Positions 54,735 to 63,622 are shown, counted from the first letter of the stretch. The stretch: 64,000 bases of DNA from Chitinophaga pendula (GCF_020386615.1 NZ_CP077769.1:4526001-4590000); one strand, 5' to 3'. A program made the numbers and translations. Notes: a model not told the origin generated them from the letters alone.

Positions 54735-55631
54735 ATGATAGAAACCAAGGATATTCAGTTGATAACCGCCATCATACAGGAAGGTTCTATCACCAATGCC
54801 GCAGAGAAAATGTACCTCTCCCAATCCGCTCTCAGCCACCAGCTACGCGACCTCGAAACCCGCACCGGCATAAAAATGTTCGAAAGGGTCAACAAAAAAA
54901 TGATACCCACACCAGCCGCCGGAAAAATATGGCGAAGCGCCCAGGACATACTCCCCTTGCTGGCCCGCCTCAACGACGATATCACCGCAATCCGCCAGGG
55001 CAAAACACATACCCTCCGCATCAGCACAGAATGTTATACCTGCTACCACTGGCTTCCGCCCATCATCACCCGCCTCAAAGCCGCTAATAATAACATCGAT
55101 ATACAAATAATCGCCAACGCCACCGCAGACCCACTCTCCTTCCTCCTGAATGGCAAACTGGATATCGCATTGATCAGCGACAAACCCACCCACACAGGCA
55201 TTCACCTCACCCCACTCTTCAACGACCACAACGTCGCCATCCTCTCCCAGCACCACCCCTTCGCCAATTCCAGGAAATCACTCACCGCCGCCGACCTCGC
55301 CGGCGAACACCTCATCGCCTACGAAACCAAAACAGCCGATGGCCTCCAGCTACGCGCCTTCTTCGGCGATACACCGCCCAAAAATATCAGCCGCGTACAA
55401 CTTACAGAAGCCATCATCGAAATGATCAACGCCAACATGGGCATCGGCATAATGGCCAACTGGGCCGTAAAACCATACCTCCAAACCAAAGAGATCATTA
55501 CACTCCCCATCAGACCAGCATTGGCCAAACGTGCCTGGAAAGCAGCCTTCATCGATAAAACCAATCCCATTATCCCAAAACTTATCAGCGAAATAAAAAC
55601 ACACTTCTCCACCACCGCCAACAACAAATAA
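54735..55631 (+). CDS. LysR-family transcriptional regulator
   Basis: A 298-residue regulator. Winged HTH at 1-60 (ITAIIQEGSITNAAEKMYLS, QSALSHQLRDLE) and a periplasmic-binding-like effector domain at about 90-290 (LRISTECYTCYHWLPPIITR, LDIALISDKP). The domain resembles MetR-type regulators at YTCYHWLP. It is divergent from the thioredoxin-like gene, its most likely target. Confidence 0.92.
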   Translation: MIETKDIQLITAIIQEGSITNAAEKMYLSQSALSHQLRDLETRTGIKMFERVNKKMIPTPAAGKIWRSAQDILPLLARLNDDITAIRQGKTHTLRISTECYTCYHWLPPIITRLKAANNNIDIQIIANATADPLSFLLNGKLDIALISDKPTHTGIHLTPLFNDHNVAILSQHHPFANSRKSLTAADLAGEHLIAYETKTADGLQLRAFFGDTPPKNISRVQLTEAIIEMINANMGIGIMANWAVKPYLQTKEIITLPIRPALAKRAWKAAFIDKTNPIIPKLISEIKTHFSTTANNK

Positions 55632-55692
55632 TTTCGTATATATGTAAGGACAATCACAATAACTGGCAACACACTTTTTAAACGTTCCAACA

Positions 55693-56568
55693 ATGAGTAC
55701 CACAGCGATCAACGATCCCCTGTTCGGACAAGCATTGGCAGCAATAGATGCCGACGACCCCGCCGCCTTGCAATCCTTGCTAACAGCACACCCCGAACTG
55801 GTCACCCGCCGCCTGGATACTCCCCTGGAAGGATATTTCAGACGCCCCTTCCTACTCTGGTTCCTCGCCGACAATCCCATCCGTACCGGTAGCTGGCCAG
55901 CCAAAATATTCGATATCACTAACAACATCATCACCGCCGTACGCCAGCATGCCCCGGGCAGCCTACAGTTCCAGCTGGATTATGCCCTCGAACTGATCGC
56001 AACCGGCCGCACCGCCCGCCTGTCAGGCAAACAGATCGATCTCATTGACCTCCTCATCGACGCAGGCGCCATCCCCAACAATGGCCTCTCCGCCGTCGCA
56101 CAGGGCAATAACGAAGCGGCCGCCAGACTAGTGGAACGGGGGGCCTCACTCACACTCCCACTCGCCGTCGGCCTCCAGCGCACCGATGATATCATCCCCC
56201 TGCTGCAACAGGCAACTCCCACAGATATCGAACTGGCCATCACCGTCGCCGCTTTCACCGGAAAACACGAACTGCTACAACTACTCGTAAAATCCGGTAT
56301 CGACCTCGATGCTTTCCCCGCCACCGATAGCGGATTCCATAGCCACGCCACCGCCCTCCACCAGGCCGTACAGGCTTGCGCACCGCAAGCCGTTCACCTG
56401 CTCGTTACCGCAGGCGCCAACACCAGCATCATCGACCTCGTATACCAAGGCACTCCCCTAGACTGGGCCATACACTTCGAACAAACAAACGCCAACAATC
56501 CGCAACAAAAACAAAAATGGAAAGAGATCATTCAATATCTCAGCGAAATAAAAAAGAGCCCCTTATAA
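55693..56568 (+). CDS. Ankyrin-repeat protein
   Basis: A 291-residue soluble protein. Ankyrin-type repeats are visible at about 10-40 (ALAAIDADDPAALQSLLTAHPEL), 115-160 (IDLIDLLIDAGAIPNNGLSAVAQGNNEAAA), 175-215 (ELLQLLVKSGIDLDA) and 225-255 (ALHQAVQACAPQAVHLLVTAGANTS). No enzyme domain; ankyrins mediate protein contacts. It lies 61 bases after the lysR gene. Its stop lies inside the hairpin shared with the convergent gene. Confidence 0.85.
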   Translation: MSTTAINDPLFGQALAAIDADDPAALQSLLTAHPELVTRRLDTPLEGYFRRPFLLWFLADNPIRTGSWPAKIFDITNNIITAVRQHAPGSLQFQLDYALELIATGRTARLSGKQIDLIDLLIDAGAIPNNGLSAVAQGNNEAAARLVERGASLTLPLAVGLQRTDDIIPLLQQATPTDIELAITVAAFTGKHELLQLLVKSGIDLDAFPATDSGFHSHATALHQAVQACAPQAVHLLVTAGANTSIIDLVYQGTPLDWAIHFEQTNANNPQQKQKWKEIIQYLSEIKKSPL

Positions 56569-56576
56569 AGGCTCTT
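56554..56576. terminator. Shared hairpin over two convergent stop codons
   Basis: Stem AAGAGCC / GGCTCTT with a nine-base loop that contains TTATAA. Both convergent genes end inside this loop. A5 upstream and a short T tract make it a possible two-way terminator. Confidence 0.5.
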
Positions 56577-57159
56577 CATCCAGCTCTTTTAGCAATATCA
56601 ACAACATCGTCGCATACTTACCATAAAACTCCCTGATCCACAATATCGTCGCCAATATCAACATCACCGTAAAAAATACCCCGACGAAAATCACCCAAAG
56701 CAACTTATCCTTGATGGCTGGCATAGCATCAAACTCCACTAACACGATCATCACTAACGCAAAAGGATATAATGCGATCATAAACGACTTGTACACCTCT
56801 ATATAAAGCCGCAACTCATAATAAAGCCGCAACAGGCTTTCCCGCGAGTTCACCTCGTAATGCAACACCTGCTTATAAAAAACCGATATACGGGAAATAT
56901 AATAAACACTGAGCAATATCACCAATGCATACAACAGGTAATAGTAAAGGTATAGCCCCCCACCCATACCAAATAGCTGCGGGAAAAAGCCTAACACCAA
57001 CACACCAACCCCCTGCGCATACAACTCAAATCGCAGGTTCTTCCGCAACCGCGCTATAGGATGCGCCGCATGTTTTCCATACAGATCATTCACCGTGATC
57101 TCCCGCCAGTCAGAAGAGGGCTCCTGATGCCAGGCAGATTTAATGTCATCAAAATTCAT
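56563..57159 (-). CDS. Membrane protein, probable anti-sigma factor
   Basis: A 198-residue protein with a soluble N-terminus starting MNFDDIKSAWHQEPSS, then four hydrophobic segments at about 48-62, 68-90, 120-142 and 150-172. The opening DDIKSAWHQ is typical of small membrane proteins paired with ECF sigma factors. It overlaps the sigma gene by 11 bases, which supports an anti-sigma role; no zinc-binding ZAS motif is present. Confidence 0.75.
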   Translation of the reverse strand: MNFDDIKSAWHQEPSSDWREITVNDLYGKHAAHPIARLRKNLRFELYAQGVGVLVLGFFPQLFGMGGGLYLYYYLLYALVILLSVYYISRISVFYKQVLHYEVNSRESLLRLYYELRLYIEVYKSFMIALYPFALVMIVLVEFDAMPAIKDKLLWVIFVGVFFTVMLILATILWIREFYGKYATMLLILLKELDEEPL

Positions 57160-57655
57160 AACCTTGCTTTTTTATAAGCTGTTGCAATTTCTCCTTCGTA
57201 CGATTCAACTTTACACGGGTATTAACTTCAGAAATACCCAGGTTCGCAGCAATATCCTTATGCGAAAGCCCTTCCATAAAATAAAAAATAAGCGCCTTCT
57301 CGATCGGATTCAATAATTGCACCGCATGATAAAATACAACCAACTGCCACTCCTTAATAGGCTCTACCCCCTCCGCCTTCACATCCGGTAAACTATCTCC
57401 AAAAGAAACATCCGGACGCCGGCGATCCTTCTTGAAATACGTGATCGCCGTATTCACCGCTACCCTGTATAGCCAGGTCGAAAACCGACTCTGCCCGTTA
57501 AAACTTCCATAAGATTGCCAGAGCTGTAAAATAATCTCCTGATATAGATCCTCCCTATCCGCCTCCGCATGCATATACATCCTGGAAACCTTATGCAGTA
57601 TTCCCTTATGTTCGTTGATCAATTGCAAAAATTCCTGTTCGGAGTCTCTCACCAA
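57149..57655 (-). CDS. ECF-type RNA polymerase sigma factor
   Basis: A 168-residue sigma-70 family protein. Region 2 (about 15-80) has LYQEIILQLWQSYGSFNGQS and STWLYRVAVNTAITYFKKDR; region 4 (about 110-165) has YFMEGLSHKDIAANLGISEV and NTRVKLNRTKEKLQQLIKK. It starts seven bases after the TraB-like gene and overlaps the membrane protein gene downstream, so all three form one operon. Confidence 0.92.
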   Translation of the reverse strand: MVRDSEQEFLQLINEHKGILHKVSRMYMHAEADREDLYQEIILQLWQSYGSFNGQSRFSTWLYRVAVNTAITYFKKDRRRPDVSFGDSLPDVKAEGVEPIKEWQLVVFYHAVQLLNPIEKALIFYFMEGLSHKDIAANLGISEVNTRVKLNRTKEKLQQLIKKQGYEF

Positions 57656-57662
57656 TTTAGTT

Positions 57663-58517
57663 TTATTGATTCACCGGCTTTACTGTATATCCTTCTTTCT
57701 TCAATAGATTGATCACCCCTTCTGGTCCCCCCAGATGCCCCGCACCTACCGCAAAGAAAACACTTTCCCTTTGCATCATAACAGGCATCCGCTCTATCCA
57801 CTGATGATTCCGGTCCGTTAACATCAACTGCTCCGCCTGCGCTGTCATATACCGCCGGTCACGTACCATCTCTCCGATAGCGACATAAGACTCCGCCTTA
57901 TAAGCCGCCACCATCTTATTGAAAAAACTACGGTACTCCGCGATATTACCATACTGCACGATAATATCCGTCAATGAAAAAGACTGATTCATAGCACCTA
58001 TCTGCTCATTTACCGTCTCCAAACCTCCCATACTATGACCCGCCTGCTTCGCCATACGCATAAACTCAAATTCATAGTACTTCTGCTGCGGACAAGGCAA
58101 TGACTTCATAATCAACAAACTCATCAGCGTCATACCCGAAAACTGATCCACCTGCGCCAACGTCATCTGATTCTCCTTCAATATCAACTCCAGCTTATTT
58201 AACTGCTCCGCAGTCAATTGCTCGCTTATCTTCTTATCCCCCACAGCAGACCGCTGCAAAGCCTTTAATTCCGCAGTATCCGAAAAATTGATCTCCAATA
58301 CCAATTTAGTACTCCGCTCAAAAGCCCGTTTCGTCTTCTCCTTTATCTCAAAATCCTCCGGACACAACATATGTATCGTACCATATAAATAAGATGGCTT
58401 CGCCAACCCCTTCCCGCTGATCTCCCACAAAAGAGAAGTCGACTCCTGTCCATAAGACCGATTAATACCAAAGATCAAAACAATTACCAGTAACAGACTG
58501 TTGATTCTATGTTTCAT
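57663..58517 (-). CDS. TraB/GumN-family secreted protein
   Basis: From the ATG at 58517 a 284-residue protein with signal peptide MKHRINSLLLVIVLIFGINR. The family motif is LLWEISGKGLAKPSYLYGTI followed by HMLCPEDFE, and the C-terminal VFFAVGAGHLGGPEGVINLL carries a conserved His. TraB/GumN proteins have an erythromycin-esterase-like or metalloprotease-like fold of uncertain activity. It heads the sigma/anti-sigma operon, so it may be periplasmic and linked to the signal; a TAGTTTTG box lies at 58610-58617. Confidence 0.85.
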   Translation of the reverse strand: MKHRINSLLLVIVLIFGINRSYGQESTSLLWEISGKGLAKPSYLYGTIHMLCPEDFEIKEKTKRAFERSTKLVLEINFSDTAELKALQRSAVGDKKISEQLTAEQLNKLELILKENQMTLAQVDQFSGMTLMSLLIMKSLPCPQQKYYEFEFMRMAKQAGHSMGGLETVNEQIGAMNQSFSLTDIIVQYGNIAEYRSFFNKMVAAYKAESYVAIGEMVRDRRYMTAQAEQLMLTDRNHQWIERMPVMMQRESVFFAVGAGHLGGPEGVINLLKKEGYTVKPVNQ

Positions 58518-58758
58518 GTTGTAGTGTTTTGCATAATTGGTATGCACCGTACACAATTTGTTACATAGCTCCGTGAATTTTTTTTCCGGAAATGTTGGAG
58601 AATATCGGTCAAAACTAATCAAATACAATCTATCATACTGATTATCAATAATAAAACAAACTTCGCCAGCACTGGCATAGTTTAGGCTGGCTATATAATA
58701 AACTTATTATCTGCCAACAGCAGATGAAACCGCTTAATCAACGCAAATCCTAATTGTC

Positions 58759-59046
58759 ATGGCAAACACAAGCAAAGCAGCTTCCAAAAGTAAATCTACC
58801 GCTAATACTGGCCTTAAAGCCCCACTAACACCTAGCGAAGCACTGGCAGACGTTATCGGCAATACCCCACTCCCAAGAACAGAGATTACCAAAAAGATCT
58901 GGGACTATATTAAAGCCCATAACCTCCAGGATACCAAAGACAAACGGATGATCAACGCCGACGAAAAACTCAAAATACTCTTCGATGGCAAATCACAGAT
59001 ATCCATGTTCGAACTGGCCAAAGTAGTCAGCAAACACGTGAAATAA
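58759..59046 (+). CDS. SWIB/MDM2-domain protein
   Basis: A 95-residue basic protein with a lysine/alanine/serine-rich N-terminus (MANTSKAASKSKSTANTG) and one SWIB domain (about 22-95): LTPSEALADVIGNTPLPRTE, KKIWDYIKAHNLQD, MINADEKLKILF. SWIB is best known from eukaryotic chromatin remodelling and occurs in chlamydiae and Bacteroidota. In this lineage it is thought to be nucleoid-associated, but that is inference. A strong terminator follows. Confidence 0.92.
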   Translation: MANTSKAASKSKSTANTGLKAPLTPSEALADVIGNTPLPRTEITKKIWDYIKAHNLQDTKDKRMINADEKLKILFDGKSQISMFELAKVVSKHVK

Positions 59047-59081
59047 AGACAGCTAACCATCAGTACTGTCCGTATTTTGTA

Positions 59082-59128
59082 AAATAGCATGGTGGCCACC
59101 TGCCAAACAGATAGCCACCATGCTATTT
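59082..59128 (+). terminator. Terminator after the SWIB gene
   Basis: A 14-bp perfect stem (AAATAGCATGGTGG / CCACCATGCTATTT) with a 19-base loop and a T tract on the + strand. It lies ahead of the WYL regulator start at 59164. Confidence 0.9.
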
Positions 59129-59163
59129 TTTTATTTGCTTTGCAGCTATTACTTCGCAATAAA

Positions 59164-59895
59164 ATGGGCAACACCGACTCAACACGGATATCAAGACTGA
59201 CTGCAATCCTCATCCAACTGCAGACAAAACGACTGATTACCTCAACCAGCCTGGCCGAAAAATTCAATGTAAGCATCCGGACCATCTACAGAGATATTAA
59301 AACACTCGAACAAGCCGGCGTGCCCATCACCACAGAAGATGGAAAAGGCTATTCCCTCATGGAAGGATATAAAATACCTCCACTCATGTTCACCGAAAAT
59401 GAAGCCAATGCACTAATTATAGTAGAACAGCTGGTACGGAAGAACAGAGACGCTTCACTGATCAAAGCCTACTCCGAAGCCATCGACAAAGTAAAAGCCG
59501 TATTGCAATATGCTGCCAAAGAGAAAATTGAAATATTGGCTAAAAGAGTCGCCGTCAGCCCCGCCTTCGAAAACAAAAACATCACCAACTCCCTGACAAT
59601 TATCCAGAACGCCCTGACAAGCTTTAAAGTACTGTATATCACCTACCACTCCGAACATAAAAACGAAGAAACAGACAGACAAGTCGAACCTTTTGCCTTA
59701 TACTATTCCCTGAAAGAAAGTTGGACAATGATCGCCTTTTGCAGACTAAGAAAGGACTATAGAATGTTTAGACTGGACAGACTGCTGAAGATCCGGCAAA
59801 CGGAAATGAGTTTTGTACCCCATAAATTATCACTGCAGGAGTATTTGGCAGAAAAAGAAAAAAATTTTAAGACCCCTGACAAGCCCTTGTCATAA
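59164..59895 (+). CDS. WYL-domain transcriptional regulator (YafY-like)
   Basis: From the ATG at 59164 a 243-residue protein; the frame runs upstream through the SWIB terminator, so the later start is preferred. The DeoR-type HTH at 1-55 reads LTAILIQLQTKRLITSTSLA, EKFNVSIRTIYRDIKTLEQ. The WYL domain is at about 115-215, with ILYITYHSEHKNEETDRQVE, PFALYYSLKESWTMIAFCRL and FRLDRLLKI. It likely controls the VOC gene 41 bases downstream. Confidence 0.9.
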   Translation: MGNTDSTRISRLTAILIQLQTKRLITSTSLAEKFNVSIRTIYRDIKTLEQAGVPITTEDGKGYSLMEGYKIPPLMFTENEANALIIVEQLVRKNRDASLIKAYSEAIDKVKAVLQYAAKEKIEILAKRVAVSPAFENKNITNSLTIIQNALTSFKVLYITYHSEHKNEETDRQVEPFALYYSLKESWTMIAFCRLRKDYRMFRLDRLLKIRQTEMSFVPHKLSLQEYLAEKEKNFKTPDKPLS

Positions 59896-59936
59896 CACAC
59901 CACTAGCTTTGCTATACAAATAAAAATAGCAGAAAA

Positions 59937-60347
59937 ATGAACTTAGTATCCACTCGCCTTATTACAGCAGACGTAGATCGCCTGGTAAAATTCTATGAAC
60001 AAGTAACTGGTATGCAAGTGATCCAATACACACCAGACTTCGCCGAGCTGCAAACCCAAACGGCAACATTAGCCATCGGCAGTACAAGAACACTACAATT
60101 CTTTGGTGGCGACAGCGTAGCCCAGGCCGCACATAATCATTCCGCCATCATCGAATTCATGGTCGATAACGTAGAACAGGACTATGAAAGACTAGCCGCC
60201 TTTCTCCAACCTTTTATCGTGCAGGAACCCGCAACAATGCCCTGGGGAAATAAATCACTCTTACTCCGCGACCCCGATGGCAACCTCGTCAACCTCTTCA
60301 CACCTGTCACAGCAGATGCTATAAAGAAGTTCGAGCATAAAAAGTAA
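59937..60347 (+). CDS. VOC-family (glyoxalase-like) protein
   Basis: A 136-residue protein of the vicinal-oxygen-chelate superfamily: RLITADVDRLVKFYEQVTGM, FAELQTQTATLAIGSTR, HSAIIEFMVDNVEQDYERLA and LLLRDPDGNLVNLFTPV with the terminal metal-site Asp/Glu region. It may detoxify or bind a small electrophile or antibiotic; substrate unknown. A -7 box TAGCTTTG at 59904-59911 lies 25 bases before the ATG, so it may have its own promoter. Confidence 0.88.
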   Translation: MNLVSTRLITADVDRLVKFYEQVTGMQVIQYTPDFAELQTQTATLAIGSTRTLQFFGGDSVAQAAHNHSAIIEFMVDNVEQDYERLAAFLQPFIVQEPATMPWGNKSLLLRDPDGNLVNLFTPVTADAIKKFEHKK

Positions 60348-60362
60348 TACCGTATCATGAAA

Positions 60363-60398
60363 GAGAGCGGCCAGCCTCTTATAGACAACCGCTCTCTA
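60363..60398. terminator. Hairpin between VOC gene and the convergent operon
   Basis: A 9-bp perfect stem (AGAGAGCGG / CCGCTCTCT) with an 18-base loop. No long T run follows, so its strength as a terminator is uncertain. Confidence 0.55.
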
Positions 60399-60437
60399 TA
60401 AAATACCACTATACAACCTAGTCACATCCACATCGCA

Positions 60438-60830
60438 TCAAGGCATCTTCCGCCGGAAATTACGCCCCAACCCGAAAGTACCATTCACATACTTACCCGA
60501 GTGCCGGGCAGGAAATTGCTCAAAAAACATCGCCAACGATTGTGGGTGTTTCCCAAGAAAAGCCGTCCACTCCACATGAGCTTCACCGCGATAGTATCCT
60601 CCCAACTCCCGCGAACTATACCAGTAACTCACCATCACCACCTGCCACGGACTCACCAAGGCAGGTATACACTCATAAGCTCCCGGCTCCCGCCGTATCG
60701 ACCGGATCATCCGGGGCAACCGGCGCCATAACCATAAAAATCCTACCAGGTTCCGCGCCCGGATACTATTGACAAACACCACCGATTCGCCATTCGTAAC
60801 ATCTACCTCATAAACAGTATATCCTGACAT
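60438..60830 (-). CDS. Monooxygenase-like (DUF4188-type) protein
   Basis: A 130-residue protein that looks like the ferredoxin-like dimeric alpha/beta barrel. VFVNSIRARNLVGFLWLWRR, LPRMIRSI and VVMVSYWYSSRELGGYYRGE, then HVEWTAFLGKHP, resemble DUF4188 proteins (labelled phenylacetaldoxime dehydratase-like). No cofactor motif. It begins six bases after the DoxX-like gene and is co-transcribed. Confidence 0.65.
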   Translation of the reverse strand: MSGYTVYEVDVTNGESVVFVNSIRARNLVGFLWLWRRLPRMIRSIRREPGAYECIPALVSPWQVVMVSYWYSSRELGGYYRGEAHVEWTAFLGKHPQSLAMFFEQFPARHSGKYVNGTFGLGRNFRRKMP

Positions 60831-60836
60831 ATATCC

Positions 60837-61313
60837 CTATTTGACAGTGACAGAATAACGGTAAGGCCTGATGGAAAAATAATAAACCCACCCGGTGAAT
60901 AATACCTGCAAAGGCACCCGGAACCACAGATATCCAAGACCTGGACCATCATAGGTCCCCTTCGCCAGGTTGAGATGCAACATCGCCGCGTAAATATTGG
61001 CAGGCAATATCAACACGAAAAAGATGATCAGCATATACCCCGTCACCAGCCGCAGGGCAGGAAATAATAAAGCAATTCCCCACACCAGCTCCAACAGCCC
61101 GGTAACATACACCACCGCCGTTTTATAGGGCACAAATGCAGGCAACATCATCGTCATGCCTTTCGCAAATAATACATGCCCGGCAGCCGTCAGGAACAAC
61201 ATCAGACACATCGCCAGGTTACCGCTGAATATCAGCTGCACCCGCCGTGTCACTAGCTTCGAAATAACAAGGGAAAGAATAAAACTAATAAAAAGTACCA
61301 GGATCGTTTCCAT
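60837..61313 (-). CDS. DoxX-like membrane protein
   Basis: From the ATG at 61313 a 158-residue protein with four membrane segments (about 2-20, 32-52, 68-90 and 95-118), including the DoxX-like text MLFLTAAGHVLFAKGMTMML, VVYVTGLLELVWGIALLFPA and GYMLIIFFVLILPANIY. Such proteins are linked to redox or membrane functions; the exact role is unknown. It lies between the Crp-type regulator and the DUF4188-like gene. Confidence 0.8.
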   Translation of the reverse strand: METILVLFISFILSLVISKLVTRRVQLIFSGNLAMCLMLFLTAAGHVLFAKGMTMMLPAFVPYKTAVVYVTGLLELVWGIALLFPALRLVTGYMLIIFFVLILPANIYAAMLHLNLAKGTYDGPGLGYLWFRVPLQVLFTGWVYYFSIRPYRYSVTVK

Positions 61314-61373
61314 ATAAATGTAATTAACGATCTCGAAGGTCCGCATTACACCACAGCCGGAAAATGATGTATG

Positions 61374-61955
61374 TTAGTTTCGTAGGTGCAGCTTCCGTAT
61401 GCGACTCAGGCTCTCCGGTTGTATACCCAGATAGGAGGACAGGTGTTTCACAGATATCTGCTGTATAAGAGTAGGGTGCTTACGCATTAATTCCGCATAT
61501 CGCTCCTCAGCAGTACGCGATAACAGATCCATCTCCTTACGCAATCGCCTGACATACTGGAACTCCGCTATCAAACGGCCGATACGCTCCCCATTATGAT
61601 AGCGGGCATAAAACTCATTCAGGAACTTATATGGGAGCTCTACCACCTCCGCATCCTCCAGCAATTCAATAAAAACACTACTGGGCTCCCGCGTGATCAA
61701 AGAATAATAAGCCGTCACAAACTCCCCCGCAAAATGAAAATCCACCGTGAACTCCTTATCCTCCCGCAAAAAATAATTACGGGTCGCCCCCGTATTAAGG
61801 AAGTAAATAGAATTCTCTACCTGACCATCACGTATCAGAAATTCCCCCTTGCGAAACGAACGTATCCGCAGATGGATGGAAAAATCCTCCCACTCATGCT
61901 CACTCAATGACAGGAACCGATAAATAGCTTGTTTGATCTGTACTAATTCACCCAT
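61374..61955 (-). CDS. Crp/Fnr-family transcriptional regulator
   Basis: A 193-residue regulator. The cyclic-nucleotide-binding-like barrel (about 20-120) reads FRKGEFLIRDGQVENSIYFL, TGATRNYFL and DFHFAGEFVTAYYS; no arginine matching the CRP cAMP site is evident, so the ligand is unclear. The C-terminal HTH is ISVKHLSSYLGIQPESLSRI. No cysteine cluster, so it is not an FNR oxygen sensor. It is upstream of the DoxX-like gene by 60 bases and likely controls this unit. Confidence 0.88.
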   Translation of the reverse strand: MGELVQIKQAIYRFLSLSEHEWEDFSIHLRIRSFRKGEFLIRDGQVENSIYFLNTGATRNYFLREDKEFTVDFHFAGEFVTAYYSLITREPSSVFIELLEDAEVVELPYKFLNEFYARYHNGERIGRLIAEFQYVRRLRKEMDLLSRTAEERYAELMRKHPTLIQQISVKHLSSYLGIQPESLSRIRKLHLRN

Positions 61956-62160
61956 GATACTCCGGAATAGGCTATATCATGCAATATCCTGCATTTTATC
62001 TGCATTTCCCGCATCCCCCCGCCTTTCCTCACTACCCTGTCAAAGAAAAATCTTCCATCCCGTACAATATCCGCTCAACTATCATCAATTTTACTGCTTG
62101 CAGGAACATCCCCTATTTATTACCTTGATAGGTATTAAAATCTACGCTAAAATTCCGCAC

Positions 62161-63558
62161 ATGAAAACCCTTTTTCTCACGCTTGTGACAGCGGCGCTAT
62201 TGGTATCCGCCGCCGCCTGTAAAAAACAAGCCACCTCCCGGCAACAAGACACCGCCAATCTCCCGGCATCTGAAAATCTACGCGCCGCCGACATGGCAAA
62301 AAATCCTTTCGTAACATCGATCTACACCGCCGACCCCTCCGCCCACGTATGGGCCGATGGTCGCCTGTATGTCTATCCATCTCACGACATCGACCCTCCC
62401 AGAGGCTGCGACCTGATGGATCAGTACCACGTATTCTCTACCGACGACATGGTACACTGGACCGATCATGGCGAAATACTGCGCGCCAGCCAGGTACCCT
62501 GGGGGCGCCCCGAAGGTGGCTTTATGTGGGCGCCCGACTGCGCCTACAAAAATGGCAAATACTACTTCTACTTCCCCCACCCCAGCGGTACCGACTGGGG
62601 CAGCACCTGGAAAATAGGAGTAGCCACCAGCACCAACCCCGCCAGCGGATTCACCGTACAAGGCTACATCCCCAACCTCGAACCGTTCATCGATCCCACC
62701 GTCTTCGTCGACGACGACGGCCAGGCCTATTTCTACTACGGCGGTGGTGGCACCTGTAAAGGAGGTAAACTAAAAAATAACATGATGGAGATCGATGGCG
62801 CCATGCAAACCATGCAGGGCCTCGTCGACTTCCACGAAGCCTCCTGGGTACATAAACGCAATGGCGTTTACTACCTCTCCTACTCCGATAACCATGACGT
62901 AGGCGACAGCCACAACCAAATGAGATATGCCACCAGCAACAGCCCCCTCGGCCCATGGACACATCGCGGCATCTACATGGACCCTACCGATAGCTATACC
63001 AATCATGGCTCCATCGTAGAATACAAAGGACAATGGTACGCCTTCTATCACAACAGCTCCATCTCCAAAAACGACTGGCTCAGATCCATCTGCGTAGATA
63101 AACTCTATTACAACGCCGATGGCACCATCCAGAAAGTACAGCAATCAGGCCCTACAAATCCCGACCCTAATGGCGACCTCCCCATCGGTCAAATCATCAC
63201 CCTCAAAGGCGCTAACAATAACTACGTATGCAGCGAAAACGGCGCACAGCCAATGATATGCAACCGCCCCGCCGTCGGTGGATGGGAACAGTTTAAAGTA
63301 GTATCCGCCGGTAATGGTAAAGTAGCCTTGCTGAACAGCGGCAAATATGTCTGCTCCGAAAATGGCCTGAAACCCATGATCTGCGACCGCCCCGCCATCG
63401 GCCCCTGGGAACAGTTCGAGTGGATAAAAAATACAGATGGCACCATCTCCCTTAAAGGCAATAACGGCAAGTTCGTCTCTATCGAAGATGGTACTCAGGC
63501 AATGACCTGCACCCGCAGCACCGCACAGAGCACCGAACGATTCCGCATCAATCAATAG
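62161..63558 (+). CDS. GH43 family glycosidase with beta-trefoil tail
   Basis: From the ATG at 62161 a 465-residue lipoprotein (lipobox VSAAACKK, Cys20); the frame extends upstream to 61933 but without signal sequence. The five-bladed GH43 domain (about 45-335) has the base D58 in YTADPSAHVW, the modulator D178 in EPFIDPTVFV and the acid E226 in DFHEASWVHK, pointing to an arabinanase, xylosidase or arabinofuranosidase. Residues 343-465 are three similar units (NNYVCSENGAQPMICNRPA, GKYVCSENGLKPMICDRPA, GKFVSIEDGTQAMTC), a beta-trefoil/fascin-like probable carbohydrate-binding module. Confidence 0.88.
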   Translation: MKTLFLTLVTAALLVSAAACKKQATSRQQDTANLPASENLRAADMAKNPFVTSIYTADPSAHVWADGRLYVYPSHDIDPPRGCDLMDQYHVFSTDDMVHWTDHGEILRASQVPWGRPEGGFMWAPDCAYKNGKYYFYFPHPSGTDWGSTWKIGVATSTNPASGFTVQGYIPNLEPFIDPTVFVDDDGQAYFYYGGGGTCKGGKLKNNMMEIDGAMQTMQGLVDFHEASWVHKRNGVYYLSYSDNHDVGDSHNQMRYATSNSPLGPWTHRGIYMDPTDSYTNHGSIVEYKGQWYAFYHNSSISKNDWLRSICVDKLYYNADGTIQKVQQSGPTNPDPNGDLPIGQIITLKGANNNYVCSENGAQPMICNRPAVGGWEQFKVVSAGNGKVALLNSGKYVCSENGLKPMICDRPAIGPWEQFEWIKNTDGTISLKGNNGKFVSIEDGTQAMTCTRSTAQSTERFRINQ

Positions 63559-63587
63559 TCACCATACACTATCCATCTTATAAATAA

Positions 63588-63622
63588 CATAGCGCCGGCA
63601 TCAATCAGATACCGGCGCTATG
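63588..63622. terminator. Terminator after the GH43 gene
   Basis: An 11-bp perfect stem (CATAGCGCCGG / CCGGCGCTATG) with a 13-base loop between convergent genes. Confidence 0.8.

Noticed and set aside
58518..58628. Upstream start for the TraB/GumN gene
   Set aside because: The extra 37 residues precede a typical signal peptide and contain no conserved text.
61933..62160. Upstream start for the GH43 gene
   Set aside because: The extension overlaps the 5' end of the Crp-type gene and would bury the lipoprotein signal that begins at 62161.
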